Shown piece after piece: positions 36,087 to 45,830 of a stretch of 64,000 bases of DNA. This DNA comes from Aestuariibaculum suncheonense (GTDB lineage Bacteria; Bacteroidota; Bacteroidia; Flavobacteriales; Flavobacteriaceae), in NCBI RefSeq assembly GCF_014596935.1, contig NZ_JACVXC010000004.1, positions 186,001-250,000 of the forward strand, read 5' to 3'. The position numbers were made by a program, and so were the translations under genes. The notes beneath the pieces were generated by a model, which saw only the letters and a list, made by a program, of their open reading frames with translations, did no database searches and was not told the origin of the DNA. How positions within the stretch are numbered: the stretch's first letter is position 1; each line of letters starts with the position of its first letter.

Positions 36087-37064
36087 TTATTTTTTCCTGT
36101 CGATAACGTAGTTAACCATAAGCTCTAAAGATGACTTATAATCGGAATCTGGGTAAGTATTTAAAAGATTTAAAGCCTCGGTTTGAAATTGTTTCATTTT
36201 GGTTATGGCATATTCTAAACCGCCATTTTCCTTAACAAAAGCAATCACTTCTTTAACACGCTTTTTATCCTTATTATGGTTCTTGATAGAGTTTATTAAC
36301 CACTTTTTATCCTTTTTATCGGCGTTGTTAAGCACATAAATTAAAGGTAGAGTCATTTTTTGCTCTTTAATATCAATACCTGTTGGTTTACCTATTTGGT
36401 CTTCGCTATAATCGAATAAATCATCTTTAATTTGGAATGCCATACCAATTAGTTCACCGAACTTGCGCATTTTTTCTACATGCTCTGATTCTGGCTTAAC
36501 CGAAGCTGCTCCCAAACTGCAACAAGCCGCAATAAGCGTTGCTGTTTTCTGGCGGATGATTTCATAATACACCTCTTCCGTGATATCTAATTTTCTCGCC
36601 TTTTCTATTTGAAGCAACTCCCCTTCACTCATTTCGCGCACGGCAACAGAAATGATCTTAAGCAAATCGAAGTCATTGTTATCAATACTTAACAACAAAC
36701 CTTTCGATAGAAGATAATCACCGATAAGAACAGCTATTTTATTTTTCCAAAGGGCATTAACAGAGAAAAAACCGCGACGACGATTGCTATCATCAACTAC
36801 ATCGTCATGTACTAAAGTTGCCGTATGAATAAGCTCGATAACGGAAGCACCACGATACGTACGTTCAATCGCTTCGCCATTCGATACCATTTTAGCCACC
36901 AAAAACACAAACATGGGACGCATTTGTTTCCCTTTCCGGTTAACAATATATGTGGTTATTCGGTTTAACAAAGCCACCTTACTCGACATTGAAAGCAGGA
37001 ACTTTTGCTCGAAAAGATCCATTTCAAAGGCTATAGGTTGTTTTATTTGCTCTACTATTTTCAA
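36087..37064 (-). CDS. Polyprenyl (octaprenyl-type) diphosphate synthase
   Basis: 325 residues of the trans-isoprenyl diphosphate synthase family. The two aspartate-rich motifs are VHDDVVDD (first) and QIKDDLFDYSED (second), with GKQMRPMF near the start. It condenses isopentenyl diphosphate on an allylic primer to make the menaquinone side chain or a similar product; chain length cannot be judged with confidence. Downstream of rlmN in the same direction. Confidence 0.9.
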   Translation of the reverse strand: MKIVEQIKQPIAFEMDLFEQKFLLSMSSKVALLNRITTYIVNRKGKQMRPMFVFLVAKMVSNGEAIERTYRGASVIELIHTATLVHDDVVDDSNRRRGFFSVNALWKNKIAVLIGDYLLSKGLLLSIDNNDFDLLKIISVAVREMSEGELLQIEKARKLDITEEVYYEIIRQKTATLIAACCSLGAASVKPESEHVEKMRKFGELIGMAFQIKDDLFDYSEDQIGKPTGIDIKEQKMTLPLIYVLNNADKKDKKWLINSIKNHNKDKKRVKEVIAFVKENGGLEYAITKMKQFQTEALNLLNTYPDSDYKSSLELMVNYVIDRKK

Positions 37065-37111
37065 CTGTTTTAGCTAAGGTGATTCAAATATAAGTTTTAG
37101 CAGCTAAATTT

Positions 37112-38152
37112 CTAACTTTTATTTGCTAATTGTCCGCAGGCGGCATCGATATCCTTACCTCGACTTCGACGTACATTAACAACAATACCGTTTTTCTCTA
37201 AGTTAGAAATGTAATTTTCTAAAGCCTGGTTTGAAGCTTGCTGGAATTCGCCATCATCGATCGGATTATATTCAATAATGTTGACTTTACATGGTACATA
37301 CTTACAGAATTTTACAAAAGCATCAATATCGTTTTGGGTATCGTTAATACCGTCCCAAACCACATATTCGTAAGTAATTCTACGCTTAGTTTTTACATAC
37401 CAGTATTCTAAAGCTTCTTTTAAATCTTTAAGTGGAAAGGTTTCATTGAACGGCATAATTTTGGTGCGCACCTCATCGACTGCCGAGTGCAACGACACAG
37501 CCAGATTGAATTTCACCTCGTCATCAGCCATTTTTTTAATCATTTTTGGCACACCCGATGTAGACACTGTAATACGTTTTGGTGACATCCCTAAACCTTC
37601 ATCTGAAGTAATTTTATCAATGGCTTTAATCACATTATTGTAATTCATAAGTGGTTCACCCATGCCCATAAACACAATATTACTCAACGGTCTATCGTGA
37701 TATAAACGGCTTTCATTATCGATAGCCACCACCTGGTCATAAATTTCATCAGGATTTAAGTTTCGCATACGCTTTAAGCGTGCCGTAGCACAAAATCGAC
37801 AATCTAAACTACATCCTACCTGACTTGACACACAAGCTGTCGTTCGTGTTGCAGTTGGAATCAATACCGACTCTACCACCAAACCATCGTGTAAACGCAC
37901 AGCATTTTTAACTGTGCCATCACTACTACGTTGCATAGTATCGACCTTAATGTTGTTAATAACAAAATTGTCTTCAAGCATTTGTCGGGTTTCTTTTGAT
38001 ATATTCGTCATATCGTCGAAAGAATAAGCTGCTTTTTGCCAAAGCCATTCGTAAACCTGATTGCCACGAAATGCCTTATCGCCTTGCTTTTCGAAAAATG
38101 CTCTTAACTGTTCTTTGGTTAATGCGCGTATGTCTCTTTTTGTTGTTGCCAT
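37112..38152 (-). CDS. rlmN: 23S rRNA (adenine-C2)-methyltransferase RlmN
   Basis: 346 residues. The radical-SAM motif CxxxCxxC is in GCSLDCRFCAT; GMGEPLMNYNNVIKAI and the C-terminal catalytic cysteine in DAACGQLA are conserved. RlmN methylates A2503 of 23S rRNA and A37 of some tRNAs by a ping-pong mechanism with a methyl-cysteine. Monocistronic or paired with the prenyl synthase 47 nt downstream. Confidence 0.97.
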   Translation of the reverse strand: MATTKRDIRALTKEQLRAFFEKQGDKAFRGNQVYEWLWQKAAYSFDDMTNISKETRQMLEDNFVINNIKVDTMQRSSDGTVKNAVRLHDGLVVESVLIPTATRTTACVSSQVGCSLDCRFCATARLKRMRNLNPDEIYDQVVAIDNESRLYHDRPLSNIVFMGMGEPLMNYNNVIKAIDKITSDEGLGMSPKRITVSTSGVPKMIKKMADDEVKFNLAVSLHSAVDEVRTKIMPFNETFPLKDLKEALEYWYVKTKRRITYEYVVWDGINDTQNDIDAFVKFCKYVPCKVNIIEYNPIDDGEFQQASNQALENYISNLEKNGIVVNVRRSRGKDIDAACGQLANKS

Positions 38153-38384
38153 AGATGATGCAAAAGTAATGATTTTGGCATTATGATTAGACTTAATTAG
38201 ACAGGTTAGATTTTTAGACCGATGATGGAAGACTGACGACGATAAGTGACAATTAGAATTTGGGTATTGGATATTTATGGAAATTATCTTTAGCTTTTCA
38301 TTTTTATTTATTCATTTTTTCAGGTTAGGGATTACTCATACACACTTATTGTTCTAAAAGGAAATCATGAATACTAAAATATAT

Positions 38385-38433
38385 GAAGCAAGCTACCGTG
38401 TAGCGCAGAAAGCCTGACCCGAAGGGTAACGCC
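38385..38433 (-). repeat. Partial copy of a GGCGTTACC-type extragenic repeat
   Basis: On the minus strand it reads GGCGTTACCCTTCGGGTC then a CTTTCTGC core and a small GCTAC-ACG-GTAGC hairpin. It shares the GGCGTTACC, CTTCGGGTC and TTTCTGC blocks with the fuller copy at 59802-59893, in the opposite orientation, but lacks its 3' half. Confidence 0.65.
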
Positions 38434-38447
38434 AAAAATAAAGCAAT

Positions 38448-38475
38448 AAAAAAGCCTCGTAAAAACAAGGCTTTT
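38448..38475 (-). terminator. Intrinsic terminator after queA
   Basis: AAAAGCCT / AGGCTTTT arms (38450-38457 and 38468-38475) around a 10-nt loop, with a T run on the minus strand, just past the queA stop. Confidence 0.75.
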
Positions 38476-38481
38476 AAAATT

Positions 38482-39531
38482 TTATAAGATTAACATCGCG
38501 TCGCCGTAACTGTAGAACTTGTAGCCTTCTTTTACTGCTTCGTCGTATGCTTTTTTCATGAAATCATGACCTGCAAACGCTGAAATCATCATTAATAATG
38601 TTGATTTTGGCGTATGGAAATTAGTAATCATACAGTTGGCAATACTAAAATCGTAAGGAGGGAAAATGAATTTGTTAGTCCAACCTTCGAATTCGTTTAG
38701 CTCGCCATTCGATGATACCGAACTCTCGATAGCACGCATAACTGTAGTACCTACAGCACATACACGTCTTTTTCCGCGGATACCCTTATTTACAATATCA
38801 ACCGCTTTTTCATCGATTTTAAGCTCTTCACTATCCATTTTGTGTTTCGATAAATCTTCAACCTCAACCGGATTAAACGTACCTAAACCAACGTGTAACG
38901 TCACTTCAGCAAAGTTTACCCCTTTAATTTCTAAACGCTTTAACAAGTGCTTAGAGAAATGAAGACCTGCTGTTGGTGCAGCTACTGCTCCTTCGTTTTT
39001 AGCGTAAATAGTCTGGTAACGCTCTTCATCTTCTGGCTCTACCTGACGTTTGATATATTTTGGAAGTGGCGTTTCTCCTAATTCGTTTAATTTTCTACGG
39101 AACTCAGTATAAGAACCGTCGTATAAGAAACGTAACGTACGCCCTCTAGAGGTTGTATTATCAATTACCTCAGCAACTAATGTATCGTCATCACCAAAAT
39201 ATAATTTGTTACCAATTCTGATTTTACGAGCAGGATCTACAAGTACATCCCAAAGGCGTTGCTCTTCATTAAGCTCTCTTAATAAGAATACTTCGATTCT
39301 TGCTCCGGTTTTTTCTTTATTACCGTAAAGACGTGCCGGAAATACTTTGGTATTGTTAAGAATTAAAACATCATCTTCATCAAAATAATCAACAATATCC
39401 TTAAACATTTTGTGTTCGATAGTTTGCGTTTTTCTATCTAAAACCATTAAACGCGCCTCATCTCTGTTCTCTGCCGGATATTCCGCTAATAATTCATCTG
39501 GTAAGTTAAAACCAAAGTTTGATAATTTCAT
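38482..39531 (-). CDS. queA: S-adenosylmethionine:tRNA ribosyltransferase-isomerase QueA
   Basis: 349 residues. The start ([32 protein letters not shown]) and [23 protein letters not shown] and [18 protein letters not shown] are hallmark stretches. QueA transfers and isomerises the ribosyl part of SAM onto preQ1 in tRNA, the step before queuosine. It has its own promoter and a hairpin-rich 5' leader, and it is followed by a terminator, so it is probably a single-gene unit. No other queuosine genes are close. Confidence 0.97.
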   Translation of the reverse strand: MKLSNFGFNLPDELLAEYPAENRDEARLMVLDRKTQTIEHKMFKDIVDYFDEDDVLILNNTKVFPARLYGNKEKTGARIEVFLLRELNEEQRLWDVLVDPARKIRIGNKLYFGDDDTLVAEVIDNTTSRGRTLRFLYDGSYTEFRRKLNELGETPLPKYIKRQVEPEDEERYQTIYAKNEGAVAAPTAGLHFSKHLLKRLEIKGVNFAEVTLHVGLGTFNPVEVEDLSKHKMDSEELKIDEKAVDIVNKGIRGKRRVCAVGTTVMRAIESSVSSNGELNEFEGWTNKFIFPPYDFSIANCMITNFHTPKSTLLMMISAFAGHDFMKKAYDEAVKEGYKFYSYGDAMLIL

Positions 39532-39566
39532 GTGCTTACTTTTATTGTTTTTTTAATGACAATTAA

Positions 39567-39619
39567 AATATTCAAAATGAATATTCTATAAATTTATAAT
39601 GGACTTCAATACTTTGAAG
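39567..39619 (-). other. Two perfect hairpins in the queA 5' leader
   Basis: CTTCAA/TTGAAG (39604-39619, 4-nt loop) lies just after the predicted transcription start; AATATTCA/TGAATATT (39567-39585, 3-nt loop) lies further downstream. Neither has a following T run, and the leader does not match preQ1 riboswitch patterns that I know. Confidence 0.5.
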
Positions 39620-39623
39620 AGTG

Positions 39624-39655
39624 CAAATATACAATCTGCACATAGGCCTTGTCAA
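39624..39655 (-). promoter_or_regulatory. Sigma-A promoter for queA
   Basis: On the minus strand TTG (complement of 39653-39655), 21 nt, TATATTTG (complement of 39624-39631): a full match to the TAnnTTTG element with good spacing. Confidence 0.7.
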
Positions 39656-39670
39656 GTAAATAGGTGATTA

Positions 39671-40894
39671 TTATTTAGTTATTTTAAAACCAATAGCTTC
39701 TAAATCGTCCCAAAAGGTTGGATATGATTTTGAAACCACCATAGCATCCTCGATAATTAGGGATGTTTTAAGAGCAATCGGGGCAAAAGCCATCGCCATT
39801 CTATGATCGTTATAGGTTGCGATAGCTACATCGCTTTTTATCGTAGTCGCTTCCGATAAGTGTAAAGAGGCATCGGTAATATCAACCTTTCCGCCTAATT
39901 TTTCAATCTCTGTTTTTAAAGCTATTAAACGATCGGTTTCTTTAATTTTTAATGTATGCAGTCCTGTTAAATCACATTTAATTCCCAAAGCAAAACACGT
40001 TACTGCTATGGTTTGTGCGATATCTGGAGCATTGGTTAAATCGTGAGTGAAGTTTGAAACCGGTTTATTGGTTTTTGTTAAGATGACCGAATTATTCTGA
40101 AATTGCGTTTCAACTCCAAAATGTTTATAGATATCCACCAAGGCAGAATCACCCTGCAGGGAATTTTTCTTATAAGATGATAAGGTAATTTCAGTACCTA
40201 CTGCACTTAAAGCTGCCAAACTGAAATAGTATGATGCCGATGACCAATCTGATTCTACGACGAAAGTTTTTGCTTCTAAATTCTTTGTTGCTGGTTTAAC
40301 AGTGATGGTATTCCCTTCAAAAGAATTTTCAACGCCAATCTCGGTTAATAAACTTAAGGTCATATTAATATACGGCACCGAAGTAATTTTTCCTTCCAAG
40401 GTTAATTCCAAACCGTTTTCTAAACGAGACGCAATTAATAACAATGCGGAAATATACTGGCTACTAACGTTTGCCTGTAACGACACTTTGTTTTTAGTTA
40501 ACTTTTTTCCTTTTATTTTGATTGGCGGATACCCCGTATTTTCAACATAGTCTATATCTGCACCTAATTGTTGAAGCGCCTCTACCAAAATTTGAATCGG
40601 GCGTTCCTTCATGCGTTTAGATCCGGTAAGTGTGACTTCTCGACCTTCTTGTATAGAAAAATAGGCCGTTAAAAATCGCATAGCTGTACCTGCGTGATGG
40701 ATATCTACAATATCAGACGATGAACTTAATGCTTTGGTCATTAAATTACTATCATCGGAATTTGAGATATTTTCTAAACTAAATTGAGGATATAGAGCCT
40801 TTAAAAGCAACAATCGGTTAGATTCACTTTTTGAACCTGTAATTTGAATAGCCGATTGCTTAGCTATTTCAGATTTTTGAAGCGTGATATGCAT
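39671..40894 (-). CDS. aroA: 3-phosphoshikimate 1-carboxyvinyltransferase (EPSP synthase)
   Basis: 407 residues. Substrate-binding motifs include TGSKSESNRLLLL at the start, HAGTAMRFLTAYFS and SKRMKERPIQ, then LKIKETDRLIALKTE and NDHRMAMAFAP near the end. It joins PEP to shikimate-3-phosphate, the sixth shikimate-pathway step, feeding chorismate and so the Phe/Tyr operon at 48-52 kb. It is last in a run with two transglutaminase-fold genes and a MazG-like gene, which have no obvious functional link. Confidence 0.96.
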   Translation of the reverse strand: MHITLQKSEIAKQSAIQITGSKSESNRLLLLKALYPQFSLENISNSDDSNLMTKALSSSSDIVDIHHAGTAMRFLTAYFSIQEGREVTLTGSKRMKERPIQILVEALQQLGADIDYVENTGYPPIKIKGKKLTKNKVSLQANVSSQYISALLLIASRLENGLELTLEGKITSVPYINMTLSLLTEIGVENSFEGNTITVKPATKNLEAKTFVVESDWSSASYYFSLAALSAVGTEITLSSYKKNSLQGDSALVDIYKHFGVETQFQNNSVILTKTNKPVSNFTHDLTNAPDIAQTIAVTCFALGIKCDLTGLHTLKIKETDRLIALKTEIEKLGGKVDITDASLHLSEATTIKSDVAIATYNDHRMAMAFAPIALKTSLIIEDAMVVSKSYPTFWDDLEAIGFKITK

Positions 40895-40929
40895 AATAAT
40901 AGTTGGTCTGTTTTAACAAAGCCGCTAAT

Positions 40930-41256
40930 TTACTTTAATTTTTCGTTATTATGATGCCTATCGTGGTCACGTTTTCCCTTCTTATCCATTCTTTTATCGA
41001 ATGCAGCTTGTAAATCCACTCCTGTTTGGTTCGCCAGACATAAAACCACAAATAATACATCGGCTAATTCTTCACCTAAATCTTTATCCTTATCGCTTTC
41101 TTTTTCACTTTGTTCACCATAACGACGGGCTATAATACGGGCAACTTCACCAACCTCTTCGGTTAACTGTGCCATGTTAGTCAGCTCATTAAAATAACGA
41201 ACTCCATGATTTTTAATCCACTCGTCTACGTCCTGTTGTGCGTTTTGAATATTCAT
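40930..41256 (-). CDS. MazG-like nucleotide pyrophosphohydrolase
   Basis: 108 residues, a single all-alpha NTP-PPase domain. The metal-binding acidic pairs are in LTEEVGEVARIIARRYG and LGEELADVLFVVLCLA. These enzymes hydrolyse dNTPs or NTPs to monophosphates in a housekeeping or stress role; the substrate is not predictable. It lies one base after the transglutaminase-fold gene and 35 nt before aroA. Confidence 0.85.
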   Translation of the reverse strand: MNIQNAQQDVDEWIKNHGVRYFNELTNMAQLTEEVGEVARIIARRYGEQSEKESDKDKDLGEELADVLFVVLCLANQTGVDLQAAFDKRMDKKGKRDHDRHHNNEKLK

Positions 41257-41257
41257 T

Positions 41258-43207
41258 TTATACTTTAGTTAAAACGATTTGTTCTGATTGTTTTTCTATG
41301 AGTTTGCTAAAATACGCTTTTAAATGTTCATAATAAATAGACGGTATGATAGATTGATTGATATCTGTTTCAAAGGTTATGTGCACTATTTTCCCGTCGG
41401 GGCTTGAGTTAACAACATATCTAAACTGTCCTAAATCATCCGGCAATAACATTTGCACCGATTCAGGAGTGCTTTCTACTTTATAATTTTCAGGCACCTG
41501 TATTACCAATTTGTACTTATCACTTTTTGGATAGCTAAAATCTACCGGAAATTCTCTTTTTTCAAGTTTAAACGGATTTTCTTTTGTTTTTAAAAAGAAT
41601 AATGGTGAAAAATAAATTTTATTACTAATTACATCGGCCTGATTTTCTAATGAAAATTTAAAAGATTCAATTACGGGTTTTGTAATATCTTTTTCATTTT
41701 GAATTTTGAAGTCTGATATGTGAATATTTCCAAATTTATTTTCAAGATCTTCGATATAAACATCATGACCAGAGCCGAAGTAATCATTACGATAATTCAC
41801 AGCGAAATAATTACTTCTAGAAAATCTTACATTCCCTTCCAAATCACCACTTTCAGTTAAATTAGCTAAAAGCGACACTACATTTACCGACTTTTCCTTT
41901 GGATACAAACTCACTGTTGATGAACTTTTGTTCTCTCTCACAATTCGACCTTCCCAATTTAAAACTCTCACGGGCAACACATTTGGTAACCCATGACTGG
42001 TTGTTGCATCTAAGAGAATTGTCCCTTCCGGAGTTTCTATCGCACAAATCACATAATTATACCCATCAAGGGTTGGAAACAAAGGAATACCATTATCTCT
42101 GGTACTTACTAAAACAGGATTGGCATTTAATCCAGCGTAACGCAGCATAGAGGTTAACATCAAGTTGATATCAGCAACATTTCCTTCTTTTCTTAAATAG
42201 GCCTTTTTAACGCCTTCCTGAGTATACTTTCCTGCAAACCCATTCCATTTCATGTTCGATTTCACATAATTGAAAATCTTGGCGGCCTTTTCCAGTGGTT
42301 GAGATTCGCCTGAAAACAAAGCCTCTACATCTTCTTTATAATAAGAATTTCTCTTCAATTCATCACCAAAACCAGGACTTTCGTAAATGGTTTTCACAAC
42401 ATCTTCCCAGGTTGTTGCATAATATTTAATTGGAGTAAGAGGCCAATTAATAAACGACAATTCATAACTTACTGCCGATCTATAGTTATCAATATTGTTC
42501 ACATAAGGCTCGTCCTTTAACGCAGGTACATTACTTAAATTAAACATTGTAAGATCTCTTAAACACTCCAATGTTCTATCAGACTTACGCTCAGTTTCCG
42601 GCTTAACATATAAATACCCTTTTGAAACCTTTTTAAAATTGAAGTATTCTGGAGACTCAAACCGAGCTTCTACCTTTTTTACAGGAATATCATGCTGAAA
42701 ATAAAAATCGTCCACCATCCAAAAAAATGGAGATTTTATAGTATACTTATATTCAACCACACACCCCTCCTTAACGTTAGGCATAGTAAAAGATAACTGA
42801 TTTAAATACTTGTTTTTTTCAATTTCAAAAACACCGCCCTTTTCCAATTTAATATTTTCTACATTTCCGTTTTCAAGGGTATAGGTAAAGGCCTTAAGCC
42901 CTTGTACTTCCTCTTCTTTATTATTACTTACATGCAAATTAACAATTCTATTAGCATAATCAAACCCTTCCTTATTGTATATTTTTATGCGCTCCTGAAC
43001 ATCTGTGGATATATAAAACTCTTCCTGTTGCTGATCATATTCAATATGTGTCCATCTATACTTGTACAAATATGTTGCGTTAGCGGAAGAATCTAACGGA
43101 TTAGCTTTTTCTTCAAGTTCTTCTTTAGAAACTTTTCCGAATTTGACATCTTGAGAAAACACCTTAACTGAAAGGCAAAGACAAACTAAAATGGTTGTTA
43201 ATTTCAT
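41258..43207 (-). CDS. Exported DUF3857/transglutaminase-fold protein, catalytic residues lost
   Basis: 649 residues with a signal peptide (about residues 1-19, VFSQ). Domain order is a DUF3857 beta region (about 50-260), a transglutaminase-like core (about 300-405) and a C-terminal beta region. In the core, the position of the catalytic Cys is Val344 (GNVADIN in place of GDCKG), and the His position is Asn384 (DGYNYVI); Asp400 (LLDATT) remains. Activity is therefore unlikely. It is encoded 5 nt after a paralog that keeps Cys and His. Likely periplasmic or outer-membrane-associated; role unknown. Confidence 0.8.
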   Translation of the reverse strand: MKLTTILVCLCLSVKVFSQDVKFGKVSKEELEEKANPLDSSANATYLYKYRWTHIEYDQQQEEFYISTDVQERIKIYNKEGFDYANRIVNLHVSNNKEEEVQGLKAFTYTLENGNVENIKLEKGGVFEIEKNKYLNQLSFTMPNVKEGCVVEYKYTIKSPFFWMVDDFYFQHDIPVKKVEARFESPEYFNFKKVSKGYLYVKPETERKSDRTLECLRDLTMFNLSNVPALKDEPYVNNIDNYRSAVSYELSFINWPLTPIKYYATTWEDVVKTIYESPGFGDELKRNSYYKEDVEALFSGESQPLEKAAKIFNYVKSNMKWNGFAGKYTQEGVKKAYLRKEGNVADINLMLTSMLRYAGLNANPVLVSTRDNGIPLFPTLDGYNYVICAIETPEGTILLDATTSHGLPNVLPVRVLNWEGRIVRENKSSSTVSLYPKEKSVNVVSLLANLTESGDLEGNVRFSRSNYFAVNYRNDYFGSGHDVYIEDLENKFGNIHISDFKIQNEKDITKPVIESFKFSLENQADVISNKIYFSPLFFLKTKENPFKLEKREFPVDFSYPKSDKYKLVIQVPENYKVESTPESVQMLLPDDLGQFRYVVNSSPDGKIVHITFETDINQSIIPSIYYEHLKAYFSKLIEKQSEQIVLTKV

Positions 43208-43212
43208 TATGA

Positions 43213-45129
43213 TTAGTTTTTAGTAGTATTTTTTACAAGGGCTATTTTAGCATTATCGTATTTAGAAATATCAATATAGAAATCTCTAAAATCATTGTAG
43301 TCTTCTTTTGGGAATTCACCATCATTCATAATAAGTTTACGCTTATAGATAACGCCTTCATCTTTAACAACAAATTCTATTTGATAACTACCGAACTTAT
43401 TCTCAATAGAGACTTTTTCCGGTAAGGCTTCTACAAGATAACCTTCCGGCAAAGTTATTTTAACTTCATCTTCATCTACAAAACCTCTTTTTACCTTGAT
43501 TGGATAATTGCGTTCTTTATATTTATCTGGAATATGAGAATTTCTATTTAGAGCGTTAACCGTTAGCAACATAATATCCCCAGCTTTTTTAGTGTAATTT
43601 GGAACATAAAAACTAATATGCTCTGTTAAAGAAATGTCTGTTTTATCATTTTCAACTTCAATTTTATTGATAGAGATGGTATTTAAATAACCCCATCGAT
43701 CTTTGTAATACACATCTAAATCTCGTTCACTCAATGTTTTTACCCCGTACTTATCATCATACTGAATGCCTTTTGAAACAATCTGTACTTCAGCATTTAT
43801 AGAACCGTCTGCATTAATAATATAATCTCCTTTTAAATACTGAGTATTCTCTTGAGTATTATACTTTTTGGTATGCTTAATTTCTCCTCCTTCAGATGTC
43901 ACAACCAATACGTCTCTATCGTCGGTAAAGTCTCCTATAAATCCAAAGGGCAGCTCTTGACTGGTACATTCTAACCAAACAGCATCTTCCTCTGTAGGAA
44001 TTGATAATATCACATGATTCCCCTGCATTAGAGCGAAATCTGGTTCCATATTTCTCTGAGATTTACCGGCATAAATAACACAATAGTTCGATTCAACACC
44101 AACGGCCTTTAATAAAGCCATGGTATAATTGGTTAAGCCTTTACAATCTCCATATCCTAACTCATCTACTTTTGAAGCTTTAAAAGGTTTCCAACCACCA
44201 ATACCAACCTGTACACTAATATATCTTACTTTATCCTGAACGTATTGATAGATTTTCTTTGCCTTTTCAATATCGGATGTTTCATTTTTAACCAGTTCCT
44301 GCACCTTGCTAATCGTACTGGCCGGTAAGTCAACTGTATCAAACAAAAGGTCGTTATACATCCATCTTCCAAAGCCGTTCCAGTCTTCAACTTCAGCCTG
44401 AACACCTTCTAAACTAAATTGCTTTGATGCGACTAAAACTCGCGGCGCTATATCTACCAACGACGGACAAAAATCTTCAGGTTTATACGCTTTCAAATTT
44501 TTAATTGAATAGCTTATTAACCCAGAATTCTCCTGTTTTTCAAAACCCAGACCTTCTAAATTCTTTTCTTTTTTTCTAACAGTTATATTTTCAGGATAAG
44601 TCAAACTATATTTACTTTCTTCAACACTTACAAAGTATTCATCGATAGGCATAAACGATGGAATAAAGGCTGTGTTACTTGTTAATATCTCACAAACAAA
44701 TTCAATAGTATAAGGGTAATCTGAAGGCGTATAATCAAGATACTTTACTCTAGAATCCGAATACAGAGTCCCGCCATCGACTGCGCTAACATCTTTAAAA
44801 TTCTTCTCTTTTATCTTCTTAATTACAGCACCAACCTTATTATATATGGTCGCCTCTAATGCTTTAATCTTTACATTATCGTCGTAATGCACATAGGCAT
44901 TAACACTGCCATCGCCACTTTTGTTAAGAACTGTAATAATACACTTTTGCAATACCTGCATGGCATCAATTTTTTCTAATACAATATGGGTTTCGTCCAA
45001 ACGGACAACAGCATTAGCACCTTCGCTTAGCGCTTCGGGTATATTAAAACTTGTGAATGCCTTTTCTTGAGAAAAAAGGATGAAAGAAATAAAAAAGAAT
45101 GATAACTGTAAATAGTTTTTAACCGCCAT
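43213..45129 (-). CDS. Exported DUF3857/transglutaminase-fold protein, Cys and His present
   Basis: 638 residues from ATG 45129 (an upstream in-frame ATG would add eight basic residues before the signal peptide MAVKNYLQLSFFFISFILFSQ). The N-terminal DUF3857 region is followed by a transglutaminase core with Cys329 (GYGDCKG) and His372 (QGNHVIL); the third residue is Glu387 (VWLEC) where Asp is usual. It may cleave or cross-link peptides in the periplasm; the substrate is unknown. First of a tandem pair with a catalytically degenerate paralog. Confidence 0.8.
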   Translation of the reverse strand: MAVKNYLQLSFFFISFILFSQEKAFTSFNIPEALSEGANAVVRLDETHIVLEKIDAMQVLQKCIITVLNKSGDGSVNAYVHYDDNVKIKALEATIYNKVGAVIKKIKEKNFKDVSAVDGGTLYSDSRVKYLDYTPSDYPYTIEFVCEILTSNTAFIPSFMPIDEYFVSVEESKYSLTYPENITVRKKEKNLEGLGFEKQENSGLISYSIKNLKAYKPEDFCPSLVDIAPRVLVASKQFSLEGVQAEVEDWNGFGRWMYNDLLFDTVDLPASTISKVQELVKNETSDIEKAKKIYQYVQDKVRYISVQVGIGGWKPFKASKVDELGYGDCKGLTNYTMALLKAVGVESNYCVIYAGKSQRNMEPDFALMQGNHVILSIPTEEDAVWLECTSQELPFGFIGDFTDDRDVLVVTSEGGEIKHTKKYNTQENTQYLKGDYIINADGSINAEVQIVSKGIQYDDKYGVKTLSERDLDVYYKDRWGYLNTISINKIEVENDKTDISLTEHISFYVPNYTKKAGDIMLLTVNALNRNSHIPDKYKERNYPIKVKRGFVDEDEVKITLPEGYLVEALPEKVSIENKFGSYQIEFVVKDEGVIYKRKLIMNDGEFPKEDYNDFRDFYIDISKYDNAKIALVKNTTKN

Positions 45130-45153
45130 AAACCTTAGTTTATAATTTCTCAA

Positions 45154-45374
45154 TTAATTGTTTGCTATTAATCCTCTGTTAAGAGAACAGTTTAAGAATT
45201 AATTAGGTTGAGAGAATTAGCTAAGGCTAGGATTAATTATAATTCTTATCTTCAAAAATAAAAAAAGTATGCAAATATCCTAATCCAATTCATACAAATA
45301 GATAAAATACTAGCTATAAATAGGTATTAAAAAATAGTATACCATATTAAAACGAAGAAAACTTACAGTAAAAC
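45154..45374 (-). other. AT-rich gap upstream of the transglutaminase pair
   Basis: No gene seen. It contains nested inverted repeats: ATTAATCCT (45167-45175) with AGGATTAAT (45229-45237), and inside them a CTGTT-AAGAG-AACAG hairpin (45176-45190). They could form a structured 5' leader for the downstream minus-strand genes, but no known riboswitch pattern is recognised. Confidence 0.4.
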
Positions 45375-45827
45375 TTATTCTTTATTCTTAGAGTCTATAA
45401 TAATTGTTACCGGCCCATCATTAAGGAGTTCAACTTTCATATCAGCACCAAACTCTCCGGTTTGGACAGTTTTGCCTAAACCAGCTTCAAGGGTTTTTAC
45501 GAAGGCTTCATAAAGCGGAATAGCCACGTCGGGCTTTGCTGCCTTTATATAACTTGGACGGTTCCCTTTTTTTGTAGCAGCATGAAGTGTAAACTGACTA
45601 ACCACAATAATATCTCCGTTTATATCGAATAGTGATTTGTTCATCACCTGATGGTCGTCTTCAAAAATACGCAGGTTTACTATTTTATTAGAAAGCCAAT
45701 TAATATCTTCCTGAGTATCGTCATCAACAATTCCCAATAACACCAATAATCCGTTGGTAATTGAAGCTACTTTTTCTCCTTCAATAGTAACGCTTGCTTT
45801 GGTTACACGCTGAATTACAACCTTCAT
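45375..45827 (-). CDS. dtd: D-aminoacyl-tRNA deacylase
   Basis: 150 residues, normal length. Conserved motifs are MKVVIQRVTKASVTIEGE, VVSQFTLHA (the Ser-Gln motif) and the C-terminal NDGPVTIIID, which carries the cross-subunit Gly-Pro signature. It removes D-amino acids from mischarged tRNAs. It follows rsgA by 3 nt and is probably co-transcribed. Confidence 0.97.
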   Translation of the reverse strand: MKVVIQRVTKASVTIEGEKVASITNGLLVLLGIVDDDTQEDINWLSNKIVNLRIFEDDHQVMNKSLFDINGDIIVVSQFTLHAATKKGNRPSYIKAAKPDVAIPLYEAFVKTLEAGLGKTVQTGEFGADMKVELLNDGPVTIIIDSKNKE

Positions 45828-45830
45828 ATA

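Larger units (their letters stand above)
38153..38481. other. Gene-free gap between rlmN and queA
   Basis: About 330 nt. Beyond the queA terminator and one copy of a flavobacterial-type extragenic repeat, I see no reading frame with coding character and no RNA gene. The rlmN promoter presumably lies at its left side but is not clear. Confidence 0.6.

Noticed and set aside
38371-38421. 16-codon plus-strand ORF (MNTKIYEAS...) in the rlmN-queA gap
   Set aside because: It runs into the extragenic repeat, has no promoter or recognisable features and is too short to support.
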